From: Mangrovimicrobium sediminis
GTDB taxonomy: Bacteria; Pseudomonadota; Gammaproteobacteria; Pseudomonadales; Halieaceae
Direction of reading: 5' to 3'
Length of the DNA stretch: 64,000 nucleotides
Assembly: GCF_004745945.1 (NCBI RefSeq)
Contig: NZ_SRLE01000012.1
Coordinates: forward strand, 265,099-329,098
Part shown: one piece after another, positions 8,865 through 17,307 of the stretch
Numbering within the stretch: position 1 is the stretch's first letter
Layout: each line of letters begins with the position of its first letter
Notes under the pieces: model-generated
Told to the model about the DNA's origin: nothing
Databases searched by the model: none
The model's input: the letters and a program-made list of their open reading frames with translations, nothing else
Position numbers and translations under genes: made by a program

Positions 8865-9722
8865 TCAGAAATCGAACTTGTGTGCGCTGAACAGTGATTG
8901 AGCGGCGAGCCAGACATCGCCTACCTGGCCGTCCGCCACCGGTTTGCCGTCGATACTCACCACCGGCGCGATCTCCTTGGTCGAACTGGTCAGCCAGACC
9001 TCGTCCGCATCCTCCAGCTCGGATTTCTGTATCACGCGCTCCTGCACCGGGATGCTGCCGTCGCGGCGCAGGATTTCCAGCAGGATCTGCCGGGTGATGC
9101 CGGGCAGCTTCTGGTGATCCAGCAGCGGCGTGGCGACGATGCCGTGCTTGACCACGAACACGTTGCAGGCGGAGGCCTCGGTGAGCTCGCCGGCGTGGTT
9201 GTACAGGATGGTCTCGGTGTGCGCCCCGGTGTAGCCCTGCTGGAAGTGCATGACGTTGCCGAGCAGGGCGGTGGACTTGATGTTGCAGCGGCGCCAGCGC
9301 AGGTCCTCGGCGGTCACCACGCTGTAGGGGGCGGCGCTGGACTTGTCCGCGCGCGGCTCCGGCGGAATCTCGAAGGTGAAGGCGAACACGGTGGGGGCGA
9401 TGCCCTTGGGGTAGGCGTGGTGGCGCTTGCTGTCGGCGCCGCGGCTGATGTGCACGTAGATGCCGAGGTTGCCGCCGCCGTTGCGCTCCATCAGTTCGCC
9501 GGCGATACCGCGCCAGGCGTCCTGGTCCACCTGGTATTCGATCTCGATGGCGTCGAGGCCGTCCTGCATGCGCGCCATGTGCGGTGCGAAGCCCACCAGC
9601 TTCCCGGCGTAGGAGGGAATCACCTCGTAGATGCCGTCGCCAAACAGGAAGCCGCGGTCCATCGGCGAAATGCGGGCCTCTTCCATGGGCAGATAGGCGC
9701 CGTTCAGATAGACAATGCTCAT
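8865..9722 (-). CDS. dat: D-amino acid aminotransferase (class IV, BCAT/DAAT fold)
   Basis: PLP transaminase, expected to interconvert D-Ala and 2-oxoglutarate with pyruvate and D-Glu. 285 residues. The ATG giving MSIVYLNGAYLPMEEA was preferred over a start 13 codons upstream, because class IV enzymes begin with this segment. The PLP lysine lies in CNIKSTALLGNVM; ASACNVFVV and the early DRGFLFGDGIYEV are diagnostic. Branched-chain aminotransferase or 4-amino-4-deoxychorismate lyase are alternatives, but the IKSxxLLGNV pattern and the neighbouring alr and D-glutamate-cyclase-like genes favour DAAT. Confidence 0.82.
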   Translation of the reverse strand: MSIVYLNGAYLPMEEARISPMDRGFLFGDGIYEVIPSYAGKLVGFAPHMARMQDGLDAIEIEYQVDQDAWRGIAGELMERNGGGNLGIYVHISRGADSKRHHAYPKGIAPTVFAFTFEIPPEPRADKSSAAPYSVVTAEDLRWRRCNIKSTALLGNVMHFQQGYTGAHTETILYNHAGELTEASACNVFVVKHGIVATPLLDHQKLPGITRQILLEILRRDGSIPVQERVIQKSELEDADEVWLTSSTKEIAPVVSIDGKPVADGQVGDVWLAAQSLFSAHKFDF

Positions 9723-9794
9723 ACTCAGGTTCCCGTGTGACTGTAATGCTGGTGGCGGCACCTGCGGTACGCGCCGGTTAAAAAGTGCGCCGTT

Positions 9795-10625
9795 TCAGCG
9801 GCTCAGGGTGCGCAATTGCTCGATCACCGCCGCGCCCTCGCTGGCGGGCAGGCCGTCCTCGGTGAGCGTGTTTTCCCGCGTCACGCCGTCGACACTGCCC
9901 CTGTTGGAAAGGTAGCGCAGTATATCGAGCGGCGCGATATCGGCGAGCAGGTCGCGCCCCGCCCAGTGGCCCAGCAGGGCTATCAGCCCGTAGGCGCCCC
10001 AGTTGGAAACGTCGGACACCAGCAGTTCGTCGCAGCGGGTGACCGAGGCGCGGATGTCCAGTTGCGCGATGGTATCGGCGATATTGCCCATGCCGATTTC
10101 GTTGCCGCCGTCGCCGATGGCGATGGTCGGGCAGTCAGCGAGGTCCAGGAAGTGATCGAAGCAGGCGGTGCGCGGGCTGATGTCCTCGCCGCGCATATTG
10201 TAGTAGCGGCCGTCCTCGGCCAGGCCCGGACGCTCGATGGAGACGATGGCCGCCGGCTGCAGTTCGGCCAGGTGCTGCTGCGCCTCGCCGCGCGCCTGCT
10301 CGATATCGCAGGTGAGCAGGTTGAGTACCCGGTGGCGGTCGTCGATACAGCGCGAGAGCGGCGCCGCGCAGGCGATTATCGGCTGCGCGCCGAGGGTTTC
10401 CAGCGCGCGGTACAGGGCGATGGCGCCCACCGGGCCGTCGGTTTCGAAGGTATTCTCCACCGGGAAGCCGGTGCCGATCAGCACCGTGCCGGTGACATCG
10501 CGCAGCATACTCGCCGCGCGCAGGTAATAGCCGGGTTCCAGGGCCGCGCGGGCCTTTTGCATGTGGCGCGGGTTGCGCGCCACCAGGGCGGCCTCGATGG
10601 CCACGCTGATTTCCAGGTCGTTCAT
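9795..10625 (-). CDS. D-glutamate cyclase-like protein, DUF4392 (C-terminal half of DGLUCY)
   Basis: 276 residues. It matches the DUF4392/GLUCM-like C-terminal domain that forms the second half of mammalian D-glutamate cyclase. Visible conserved stretches are IGTGFPVENTFETDGPVGA, SIERPGLAEDGRYYNMRG, IGDGGNEIGMGN and VSNWGAYGL. The ATG overlaps the pxpC stop by 4 bases, so a longer upstream start in the same frame is rejected. Its own catalytic role is not established for free-standing copies. The mammalian fusion, together with the DUF1445 gene of this operon, suggests D-glutamate to 5-oxo-D-proline conversion. Confidence 0.78.
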   Translation of the reverse strand: MNDLEISVAIEAALVARNPRHMQKARAALEPGYYLRAASMLRDVTGTVLIGTGFPVENTFETDGPVGAIALYRALETLGAQPIIACAAPLSRCIDDRHRVLNLLTCDIEQARGEAQQHLAELQPAAIVSIERPGLAEDGRYYNMRGEDISPRTACFDHFLDLADCPTIAIGDGGNEIGMGNIADTIAQLDIRASVTRCDELLVSDVSNWGAYGLIALLGHWAGRDLLADIAPLDILRYLSNRGSVDGVTRENTLTEDGLPASEGAAVIEQLRTLSR

Positions 10626-11560
10626 GGTTTGCGTTCCGCCACGGTCTGGCTGTTGAAGTAACTGCGCGCGAGGTGCAGTGCGTTGTGTGCCGCGTAGGGG
10701 GTGATCGGCGCGAAGTACACCGCGCCGCCCGGGGTGAGCTGTGCCAGCTGCGCGCAGTCCAGCGACAGCGCCGAGCCGATCTTCGGGTAGCCGCCGATGG
10801 TCTGGCGGTCGTTGAGCAATACGATCGGCTGGCCGTCCGGCGGGATCTGGATGGCGCCGGCACAGATACCCTCGGAGAGAATGCCGTCGATGTCGCAGGC
10901 GATGGCCGGGCCCTCGAGGCGGTAGCCCATGCGGTCGCTGCGCGCCGACACCGCGTAGGCGTGGCTGAACAGCCGGCGCTGCTGCAGGCGGCTGAAGTGA
11001 TGGTCCTGGTAGCCGGGGATGACCCGCAGCGTCGCCACGCTGGAGTAGTGGGGGCGCTGCTCCGCACTCAGGTACAGCCGCTGGCAGTCGCGGCGAGTGG
11101 CGCAGGGCAGCAGGTCGCCGGCCTGCAGCTTGCCGCCGTGCAATCCGCCGATCTGTTCGCGCGTCACCGTCGCCGCACTGCCGAAGCTCGGCGGGATCTC
11201 GAAGCCGCCGGCCACACCGAGGTAGGCGCGGCAGCCGCGCTCGGCGAAGCCCAGGGCGATGCTGTCGCCGGCGCGCACCGGGTGCACCTCCCAGGGTTCG
11301 CACTCGCGCTCGTTGATCGCCAGCGGCATGTTCGCGCCGGTCAGGCAGATGCTGGTGTCCACGCCGGCTTCCAGGTGCAGGCCGCCGAAGCTGACCTCGA
11401 CGCAGGTGGCGTCGGCCGGGTTCTGCAGCAGGCGGTTGCACCAGGCGAAGGCGGTCGGGTCCAGCGGGCCGCCGTTGGTCAGGCCCAGGCGGTGCTGGCC
11501 GAAACGCCCGCGATCCTGCAGCAGGGCGAGCACGCCGGGCTGGGTGACGCGCAGGCTCAC
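10622..11560 (-). CDS. pxpC: 5-oxoprolinase subunit C (biotin-dependent carboxyltransferase family)
   Basis: Third subunit of the ATP-dependent bacterial 5-oxoprolinase PxpABC (formerly KipA/YbgK). 312 residues. MSLRVTQPGVLALLQDRGRF, GLTNGGPLDPTAFAWCNRLL and NMPLAINE are characteristic of the carboxyltransferase-like (AHS2) fold. It overlaps pxpB by 4 bases upstream and the DUF4392 gene by 4 bases downstream, which implies translational coupling. Role: hydrolysis of 5-oxoproline to glutamate together with PxpA and PxpB. The name kipA from Bacillus reflects an older regulatory annotation. Confidence 0.9.
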   Translation of the reverse strand: MSLRVTQPGVLALLQDRGRFGQHRLGLTNGGPLDPTAFAWCNRLLQNPADATCVEVSFGGLHLEAGVDTSICLTGANMPLAINERECEPWEVHPVRAGDSIALGFAERGCRAYLGVAGGFEIPPSFGSAATVTREQIGGLHGGKLQAGDLLPCATRRDCQRLYLSAEQRPHYSSVATLRVIPGYQDHHFSRLQQRRLFSHAYAVSARSDRMGYRLEGPAIACDIDGILSEGICAGAIQIPPDGQPIVLLNDRQTIGGYPKIGSALSLDCAQLAQLTPGGAVYFAPITPYAAHNALHLARSYFNSQTVAERKP

Positions 11561-12234
11561 AGCTCGCCCCCCAGGGCCAGGTAGCGGGCGCGGTCGATCG
11601 GTTCGAAGCGCACCCGGTCGCCCACCGCCACCGGCATGGCCGGTTGCGCCGCCGGGTCGAACATGCGGACCGGGCAGCGCCCGACCAGGTTCCAGCCGCC
11701 GGGGGAGGCCGCCGGGTAGACCGCGGTCTGGCGGTCGGCGATGGCCACCGCGCCGCGCGGTACGCGCTGGCGCGGGGTGGCCAGGCGCGGCGCGGCGATG
11801 CGCTCGTCCACCTGGCCGAGGTAGGCAAAGCCCGGGGCGAAGCCGATGGCGTACACGCGGTATTCGCAGCCGCTGTGCGCGGCGATGACCTCATCCACGC
11901 TGAGGCCGGCGCGCTGGGCCAGCGCCTCCAGGTCTTCACCCGCTTCCGGGTGGTAGTACACCGGCAGCACCACGCAGCGGCCTTCCTCCGCAGCGGTCTC
12001 CGCGAGGGTTGCCAGGCAGGCGCGCACCCGCGCGCGCACCGCGAGATGGTCGGTGGCCATGGGGTCGTAGATGATCAGCAGCGAGGCGTAGGAGGGCACC
12101 AGGTCGATGAGGTCCGCACCCAGCGCCGCCTCCACCGCGACGGCAGCGGCCTGCACCCGGGTGGACACCGCCGGGCTGGCGCTGTCGCCGAGGTAGAGGA
12201 TGAGGGCGTTCTCGCCGGCGCTGTGCAATTCCAC
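11557..12234 (-). CDS. pxpB: 5-oxoprolinase subunit B (KipI family)
   Basis: Second subunit of PxpABC (AHS1 domain, KipI/YbgJ family), about 225 residues. AIGFAPGFAYLGQVDERIA, RQRVPRGAVAIADRQTAVYP and SPGGWNLVGRCP are the family hallmarks. The GTG giving MELHSAGENALILYLG was chosen. It lies just after the pxpA stop, has GGGAG upstream, and leaves six residues before the conserved GENALIL, as in the E. coli protein. A GTG at 12264 would overlap pxpA by 23 bases and has no visible Shine-Dalgarno. Confidence 0.88.
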   Translation of the reverse strand: MELHSAGENALILYLGDSASPAVSTRVQAAAVAVEAALGADLIDLVPSYASLLIIYDPMATDHLAVRARVRACLATLAETAAEEGRCVVLPVYYHPEAGEDLEALAQRAGLSVDEVIAAHSGCEYRVYAIGFAPGFAYLGQVDERIAAPRLATPRQRVPRGAVAIADRQTAVYPAASPGGWNLVGRCPVRMFDPAAQPAMPVAVGDRVRFEPIDRARYLALGGEL

Positions 12235-12241
12235 GGCGGTG

Positions 12242-12973
12242 TCAGCTCCCGTGCACCAGGGCACGGATGTCGCGGATGGCCTGCACGCCCTCGGGGTTGT
12301 CGCCGTGCACGCACAGGGTGTCCGCCGCCAGCGGCAGGGTGTGGCCGCCGTGGGTGATGACCACGCCTTCGTTCTTCAGCAGGGCGACCTGCTCGAGCAT
12401 TTTTTCGCGGCTGTGCACCGCGCCGGGCTTGCGCCGCGAGCGCAGGGCGCCATCGTCCTCGTAGCAGCGGTCGGCGAAGGCTTCGAACAGCAACTCGACT
12501 CCGTAGGCGCCGGCCTCGGCGCGGTGTGCATCCGCCTGGGGGGTGGCCAGTAGCATCAGTGCCAGCGGGCGGTGATAGCTGGAGATCGCCTTCAGCACAG
12601 CGTCGCGCACCTCGGCGCGCGCCATCATGTCGTTGTACAGGGCACCGTGGGGTTTGACGTAGCTGACCTCGAGACCGGCGTTGCGCGCCATGCCGTCCAG
12701 CGCCGCTACCTGGAAGTGCAGGTCGGCGATGATCTCCTCCTCACTGAGGCTCATCGAGCGCCGGCCGAAACCGACCAGGTCGGGATAGGCGGGGTGCGCG
12801 CCCACGCTGACCCCGTGCTGCGCCGCCAGGCTGAGCGTGCGGCGCATGGTCAGCGGGTCGCCGGCGTGGAAGCCGCAGGCGATGTTGGCCTGGTCGATGT
12901 GCGGCATGGCCTCGGCGTCCATGCCCATGACCCAGTTGCCGTGGCTCTCACCCAGGTCGCAGTTGAGTAGCAT
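12242..12973 (-). CDS. pxpA: 5-oxoprolinase subunit A (LamB/YcsF family)
   Basis: Subunit A of PxpABC, 243 residues. It begins MLLNCDLGESHGNWVMGMD, the classic YcsF start with its conserved Asp. NIACGFHAGDPLTM, GAHPAYPDLVGFGRRSM, YVKPHGALYN and the late ITHGGHTLPL follow. The start was fixed by AGGAGA upstream. Longer in-frame extensions are arginine/proline-rich and unlikely. It lies 28 bases after the DUF1445 gene, the same neighbourhood as ycsI next to ycsF in Bacillus. Confidence 0.92.
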   Translation of the reverse strand: MLLNCDLGESHGNWVMGMDAEAMPHIDQANIACGFHAGDPLTMRRTLSLAAQHGVSVGAHPAYPDLVGFGRRSMSLSEEEIIADLHFQVAALDGMARNAGLEVSYVKPHGALYNDMMARAEVRDAVLKAISSYHRPLALMLLATPQADAHRAEAGAYGVELLFEAFADRCYEDDGALRSRRKPGAVHSREKMLEQVALLKNEGVVITHGGHTLPLAADTLCVHGDNPEGVQAIRDIRALVHGS

Positions 12974-13001
12974 TGTCGCTGTCTCCTGTGCCGGCGGCTG
13001 C

Positions 13002-13787
13002 CTAGAGCACCGCCAGCTGGCTGTTGCGCAGGTCGGTGACCAGCATGTGGCCGGGGCTGTGGGTGATGGCAAACGGCGGCCGCGCCGCCTCCAGCGCCAC
13101 CTGTGGGGTCACGCCACAGGCCCAGAACACCGGCATTTCTTCTTCGCGGATGGTTACCGGGTCGCCGTAGTCGGGCCTGCCGATGTCCGCGATGCCGATC
13201 TGCGCCGGGTCGCCCAGGTGCACCGGCGCGCCGTGTACCGCGGGGAAACGGGTGCAGATCTGGATGGCGCGGATGGCGTCCGCGGCGCGAAAAGGGCGCA
13301 TGCTGACCACCAGCTTGCCGGCGAAGGGGCCGGCGGGCGCGCAGTCCACCGAGGTGCGGTACATGGGTACGTTGACGCCCTCGCTGATGTTGCGCACGTC
13401 CAGCCCGTCGGCGATCAGCGCCTCCTCGAAGGAGAAGGAGCAGCCCAGGGCGAACACCACGAGGTCGTCGCGCCACAGGTGGGCGATGTCGGTGACTTCC
13501 TCGCGCAGCTGGCCGTCCTCGAAGATGCGGTAGCGTGGCACGTCGCTGCGGATGTCGATATCACCCAATGGTGGTAAGCCGGTCTCGCCCGGGGCGTCGG
13601 ACATGGCCAGCAGTGGGCAGGGGCGCGGGTTGAGCTGGCAAAAGCGCAGGAAGTCGTTGGCCCAGGCCTGCGGCAGGATGGCCAGGTTGCACTGGACGAA
13701 GCCCGGCGCGTAACCGGAGGTGTTGCCGGTGAACTCGCCGCGGCGGATAGCCTGGCGCAATTCGGCGGGGGTCTGGGGTTGGTTCAT
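13002..13787 (-). CDS. Putative hydro-lyase / D-glutamate cyclase family protein (DUF1445)
   Basis: 261 residues, the first gene of the cluster. It matches the DUF1445 family (Bacillus YcsI), the N-terminal half of mammalian D-glutamate cyclase. Seen: [61 protein letters not shown] and the C-terminal [12 protein letters not shown] with [13 protein letters not shown]. Family members are often annotated as hydro-lyases without a proven substrate. The pxpABC context points to 5-oxoproline or D-glutamate chemistry. Confidence 0.85.
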   Translation of the reverse strand: MNQPQTPAELRQAIRRGEFTGNTSGYAPGFVQCNLAILPQAWANDFLRFCQLNPRPCPLLAMSDAPGETGLPPLGDIDIRSDVPRYRIFEDGQLREEVTDIAHLWRDDLVVFALGCSFSFEEALIADGLDVRNISEGVNVPMYRTSVDCAPAGPFAGKLVVSMRPFRAADAIRAIQICTRFPAVHGAPVHLGDPAQIGIADIGRPDYGDPVTIREEEMPVFWACGVTPQVALEAARPPFAITHSPGHMLVTDLRNSQLAVL

Positions 13788-13893
13788 GCGGATAACCGGG
13801 AATCGCAGTGAGGTTGCATGAGTTTGGCACAGAAGCCGGCGCGCGTTCCACGGGTCTTGATCCAGCGTATGTAACCGGGGTGCTGGCTTGGTC

Positions 13894-13899
13894 TATGAT
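13894..13899 (+). promoter_or_regulatory. Possible -10 element of the acyl-CoA-synthetase-like gene
   Basis: TATGAT lies about 35 bases before the ATG, with a poor -35 (TGTAAC) 18 bases upstream. It is suggestive only. The spacer 13788-13934 also has to hold the divergent promoter of the D-amino acid cluster. Confidence 0.3.
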
Positions 13900-13934
13900 G
13901 AGCGCACAACAAAGCCAGACCGCAGGAAACGATC

Positions 13935-15428
13935 ATGCCCCACCCCCGTGAGACCGCCAGCACCTACCCGCACAAGGCCGCCATCGTCATGGGCGGCAGC
14001 GGGGAAATGGTCACTTACCGCGAACTCGACCAGCACTCGGCGCAGGGTGCGCGACTGTTGCGTGCGCTGGGCCTGGACCCGGGTGTCCACGTCGCCCTGC
14101 TGCTGGACAACCACCCCGCGTTTCTCGAGATCTGCTGGGCCGCGCGCCGCGCCGGTGTCGTATTCATCCCGCTGCCGCTGCACGCCAGCGTGGCCGAGAT
14201 CGCCGAGATCCTCGCCGACAGCGGCGCGCGGGCGCTGATCGCCAGCCACGGGCTCGCCGCGCAGGCGGTGGCGGCACGCCACGCCGCGCAGGGCCTGGAC
14301 TACTGCTTCATGGTCGACGGTATCGCCGAGGGCTTCGAGTCCTGGGAGGAGAGCATCGACCGCCAGCCGCTGGAGGCGCTGGAGGACGAGGCCTGCGGCG
14401 TGCCCATGTTCTACGCCCTGGGCGAGGGCCTGCCGCTTTGCGGCGCCCTGCCGCAGGCGCCGGGCTCTGACCCCGATGCGCCGCCGCCCCTGGCCGGTGG
14501 TGTCGGCGTCGCCTTCGGCTTCAGCGAGGAGACCGTGTTCCTCTCACCAGCGCCCCTCTACACACCGGCCTCGCTGCTCTACCACATGATGAACCTGTAC
14601 CAGGGCGGCACCAGCGTGGTCATGGAGAGCTTTGAACCGGAGGCCGCGCTGGCGCTGATCGAGGAGCAGCGTGTCACTCACAGCCTGTGGGTGCCGAGCA
14701 TGTTCACACGCCTGCTGCGCCTGCCCCAGGCCGTGCGCCAGCAATACGAACTCGGCTCCATGCAGTACGCCATCCACGCCGGTACCCCCTGCGCCATCCA
14801 CCTCAAGCAGCAGATGATCGACTGGTGGGGGCCGGTGCTGGTCGAGTACTACGCGGCAGGCTCCGGCGACGGCGCCACCCTGATCGATTCCGCGGACTGG
14901 CTGGCGCACAAGGGTTCGGTGGGCAAGCCGTTTGTCGGCGCGGTGGAAATCCTCGATGCCGCGGGCCAGCCGCTGCCCGCCGGCCAGCTCGGTGATATCC
15001 ACTTTGTCGGAGACCCGGCGGGTACCGGCGATGTCGGCTACCTCGACGCCGAGGGCTACCTGTATGTCACCGACCGCTCCAGCCAGGTGGTTGCACTGCC
15101 GGACGGCGCGATCTACCCGCAGGAGCTGGAGAGCCTGTTGATGACCCACGACAAGATCGCCGATGTCGCGGTGTTCGGCCTGGGCGACGCCGCCGAGGGC
15201 GGCCAGTTGCAGGCGGTGGTCGAGCCGGAGAACTGGGCCGATGCCACCGACGAGACCGCCTTCGAGATTGTCGAGTGGCTCCGCGAGCGCGTCGAGCACC
15301 TGGTCTCGCCGCAGCAGGTATCGTTCAGCCAGCGCCTGCCGCGCGAGGACGACGGCGTGGTCTACAAGCACCGCCTGATGCAGGAGATGCGCGGCGGCGC
15401 GCGGGACAACACGAAGCAGGAGGAATAG
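13935..15428 (+). CDS. Acyl-CoA-synthetase-like protein with degenerate active-site motifs
   Basis: 497 residues with the overall fold signature of ANL-superfamily acyl-CoA synthetases. VTYRELDQHSAQGARLLRAL, LPLHASVAEIAEIL, the A7-like TGDVGYLDAEGYLYVTDR (364-381) and IYPQELESLL are recognisable. Three core elements look lost. The Ser/Thr/Gly-rich AMP-binding loop expected near 158-170 reads MFYALGEGLPLCG. The usual YxxTE motif is YYAAGSGDG (305-313). The TGK with the catalytic lysine is DGV (473-475). The reading frame is intact and codon use is normal, so it is not a decaying pseudogene. AGGAAA precedes the ATG. It is probably non-adenylating, and its function is unknown. Confidence 0.75.
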   Translation: MPHPRETASTYPHKAAIVMGGSGEMVTYRELDQHSAQGARLLRALGLDPGVHVALLLDNHPAFLEICWAARRAGVVFIPLPLHASVAEIAEILADSGARALIASHGLAAQAVAARHAAQGLDYCFMVDGIAEGFESWEESIDRQPLEALEDEACGVPMFYALGEGLPLCGALPQAPGSDPDAPPPLAGGVGVAFGFSEETVFLSPAPLYTPASLLYHMMNLYQGGTSVVMESFEPEAALALIEEQRVTHSLWVPSMFTRLLRLPQAVRQQYELGSMQYAIHAGTPCAIHLKQQMIDWWGPVLVEYYAAGSGDGATLIDSADWLAHKGSVGKPFVGAVEILDAAGQPLPAGQLGDIHFVGDPAGTGDVGYLDAEGYLYVTDRSSQVVALPDGAIYPQELESLLMTHDKIADVAVFGLGDAAEGGQLQAVVEPENWADATDETAFEIVEWLRERVEHLVSPQQVSFSQRLPREDDGVVYKHRLMQEMRGGARDNTKQEE

Positions 15429-15437
15429 CGCGCCCGT

Positions 15438-16325
15438 TCAGCCGCGTCCCGGTATCGCGCCGAGATAGTCCCGCACGAAATCGCGCACCGCCAGCGCCGC
15501 CGGCGACAGGCGCGCGGCCTCGCGGTGGAACATGCACACCCGCACCCGCGCGGGGATGCCCGTATCGTGCATCGGCAGTGCCGCCAGGCGCCCGGCGCGT
15601 ACGTCGTCAGCCACCAGCTGCGGCGAGGACACCCATACCGCATCGCTGGACAGCGCCACCTCGCGCAGGATGTGGTAGTTGTCGCAGATGAAGGCGCCGC
15701 CGCCGGCGTCCTGCATCAGGCGCGTCTCCACGCCGCTGAGCAATGGGAAGCCGGCCATGTCCCCGGCGCTGATCGTCGCCTTGCCCGCAAGTGGGTGTGA
15801 CGTGCGCACGATGGCGGCGATGTCGATTGCACCGACCGGCTCGCCGCGGATGTCCGCGCGGTTGTCGAGCTGGCCCTCGCCGCAAAAGAGAATCTCGATC
15901 TCGTCCTCCAGCAGCTCCTGGTAGAGCACCTGCGCGCCCTTGGTCACGGACTCCAGTTGCAGCGCCGGCCGCGCCGCCAGGAAGTGCCCGGCCAGTGCCG
16001 GCAGCACCAGGCTGGCGGGCAGCGGACCCATGCCGAAGGCCAGCCGGCCGGCTTCGCCGCTGCCGTACAGGCGCAGGTTGTGGTCCACGGCGCGGGCCTG
16101 GCGCAGCAGGCCGCGCGCCTCGTCGATCACCATCTTGCCCAGCTCCGTGGGCCGGGCGCCGCCCCGGCCGCGCTCGAAAAGGCGAATACCGTAGCGGTCC
16201 TCCAGCGTGGCGATGCTGCGGCTGAGTGCGGGTTGGGTGAGGTGCAGCTCCTGCGCCGCGACGGAGATGCTGCCGGTGCGCGCGACGGTGAGCACGTGGT
16301 GCAGGCGCTTGAGATCCATTTCCAT
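15438..16325 (-). CDS. LysR-family transcriptional regulator
   Basis: 295 residues. The N-terminal winged helix-turn-helix contains LTVARTGSISVAAQELHLTQ and PALSRSIATLEDRYGIRLFE. The substrate-binding domain follows. Its start may be MEMDLKRL or two codons later at MDLKRL. It is divergent from the sterol-desaturase-family gene across about 105 bases with a clear dyad, so it most likely controls that gene and itself. It is convergent with the degenerate synthetase. The effector is unknown. Confidence 0.87.
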   Translation of the reverse strand: MEMDLKRLHHVLTVARTGSISVAAQELHLTQPALSRSIATLEDRYGIRLFERGRGGARPTELGKMVIDEARGLLRQARAVDHNLRLYGSGEAGRLAFGMGPLPASLVLPALAGHFLAARPALQLESVTKGAQVLYQELLEDEIEILFCGEGQLDNRADIRGEPVGAIDIAAIVRTSHPLAGKATISAGDMAGFPLLSGVETRLMQDAGGGAFICDNYHILREVALSSDAVWVSSPQLVADDVRAGRLAALPMHDTGIPARVRVCMFHREAARLSPAALAVRDFVRDYLGAIPGRG

Positions 16326-16331
16326 AAATAA

Positions 16332-16361
16332 AATGCATTTAATAAGTTCTTAATATGCATT
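16332..16361. promoter_or_regulatory. Candidate LysR operator between divergent genes
   Basis: AATGCAT, 16 bases, then ATGCATT: a perfect 7-bp dyad in an AT-rich patch. It starts 7 bases outside the LysR start codon and lies upstream of the sterol-desaturase-family gene. The dyad, AT-richness and divergent layout fit an autoregulatory LysR site. Confidence 0.5.
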
Positions 16362-16431
16362 TTACATTGTGGTTCGCGGCCCGCAAGCTGTCGCCTTCCA
16401 ATACCGATAACCGGGTGGCAGGACTTACCGT

Positions 16432-17241
16432 ATGCACAATCCACTGGTCTGGGTGGCGATTGCCACCGTCGTCATGCTGCTGCTGGAAATCCTCACCGGG
16501 CGACACCGGGGTGTGTATCGCGCCGGCGACTTCAAGCTGCTGATCGGCAGCTTCTTCCTCGGCCGCTGGGTGATGGCACCGCTGGCAATCGGCCTGATCG
16601 CCGGGGTCTACAAGCTCGTGCTGCCTGCGGACTGGGGCGGTTCACTCGCGGATACACCGTTCTGGCTGGCCTCCCCGGCGCTGGTGCTGTTGGGCGAGTT
16701 CTGCTTTTACTGGGTGCATCGCTGGGCACACCAGCCGCGGCTATCACAGGCGCTGTGGCGGATTCACCGCACCCACCACTCGGGCCGGCACATGAACGTG
16801 CTGCTCGAGTTCCGGCTCAACCTGGCCTGGTTTTTTATCATCCCCTCCGGTTGGGTGAGCGGACTCGCCCTGTACCTGGGGCTCGGCGAGGCGGTGCTCG
16901 GCTATGTGGTGCTGCTGCAGGTCTGGAACCTGGTCACCCACGCCAATTTCCGCTGGGACGACCCACTGCGCCGCGCTGCATACATCGGGCCGGTCTTTCG
17001 CGCGCTGGAGCACGTGCTGGTGTCGCCGGGCATCCACCACACCCATCACGGCTTCGGCGAGGACGGTAAGAACTACCGCAATTTCGGTACCGTGATCGCG
17101 CTCTACGACTGGGTGTTCGGGACCTTGCACATCCCCAGTGGCCGACCGGCCAATTACGGTATGCCGGGGCGCGATGTGCACTGGCTGGAGGAACTCGCCT
17201 ACCCGCTGGTGCAGATACCGGCGAAGCGCGACGCGGGGTAG
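16432..17241 (+). CDS. Sterol desaturase / fatty acid hydroxylase family protein
   Basis: Integral-membrane di-iron oxygenase family, 269 residues. The histidine clusters are HRWAH, HRTHHS and HHTHH, matching the HxxxH, HxxHH and HxxHH pattern that binds the iron pair. Four or so membrane segments surround them (for example VWVAIATVVMLLLEIL at the start). Substrate unknown: sterol, fatty acid, ornithine lipid and carotenoid are all possible in this family. It is likely regulated by the divergent LysR protein. Confidence 0.85.
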   Translation: MHNPLVWVAIATVVMLLLEILTGRHRGVYRAGDFKLLIGSFFLGRWVMAPLAIGLIAGVYKLVLPADWGGSLADTPFWLASPALVLLGEFCFYWVHRWAHQPRLSQALWRIHRTHHSGRHMNVLLEFRLNLAWFFIIPSGWVSGLALYLGLGEAVLGYVVLLQVWNLVTHANFRWDDPLRRAAYIGPVFRALEHVLVSPGIHHTHHGFGEDGKNYRNFGTVIALYDWVFGTLHIPSGRPANYGMPGRDVHWLEELAYPLVQIPAKRDAG

Positions 17242-17307
17242 GGGCGTGTCGCCGGGCTAAGGAGCCGCACGGGGAAATACGCCGGGGGCGCTACGTCAGG
17301 CCTGGTT

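Noticed and set aside
9795..11939. 714-codon minus-strand frame starting upstream of the DUF4392 gene
   Set aside because: Only the last 276 codons form a recognisable protein. The upstream part is an out-of-frame reading of pxpB and pxpC, and the true ATG overlaps the pxpC stop.
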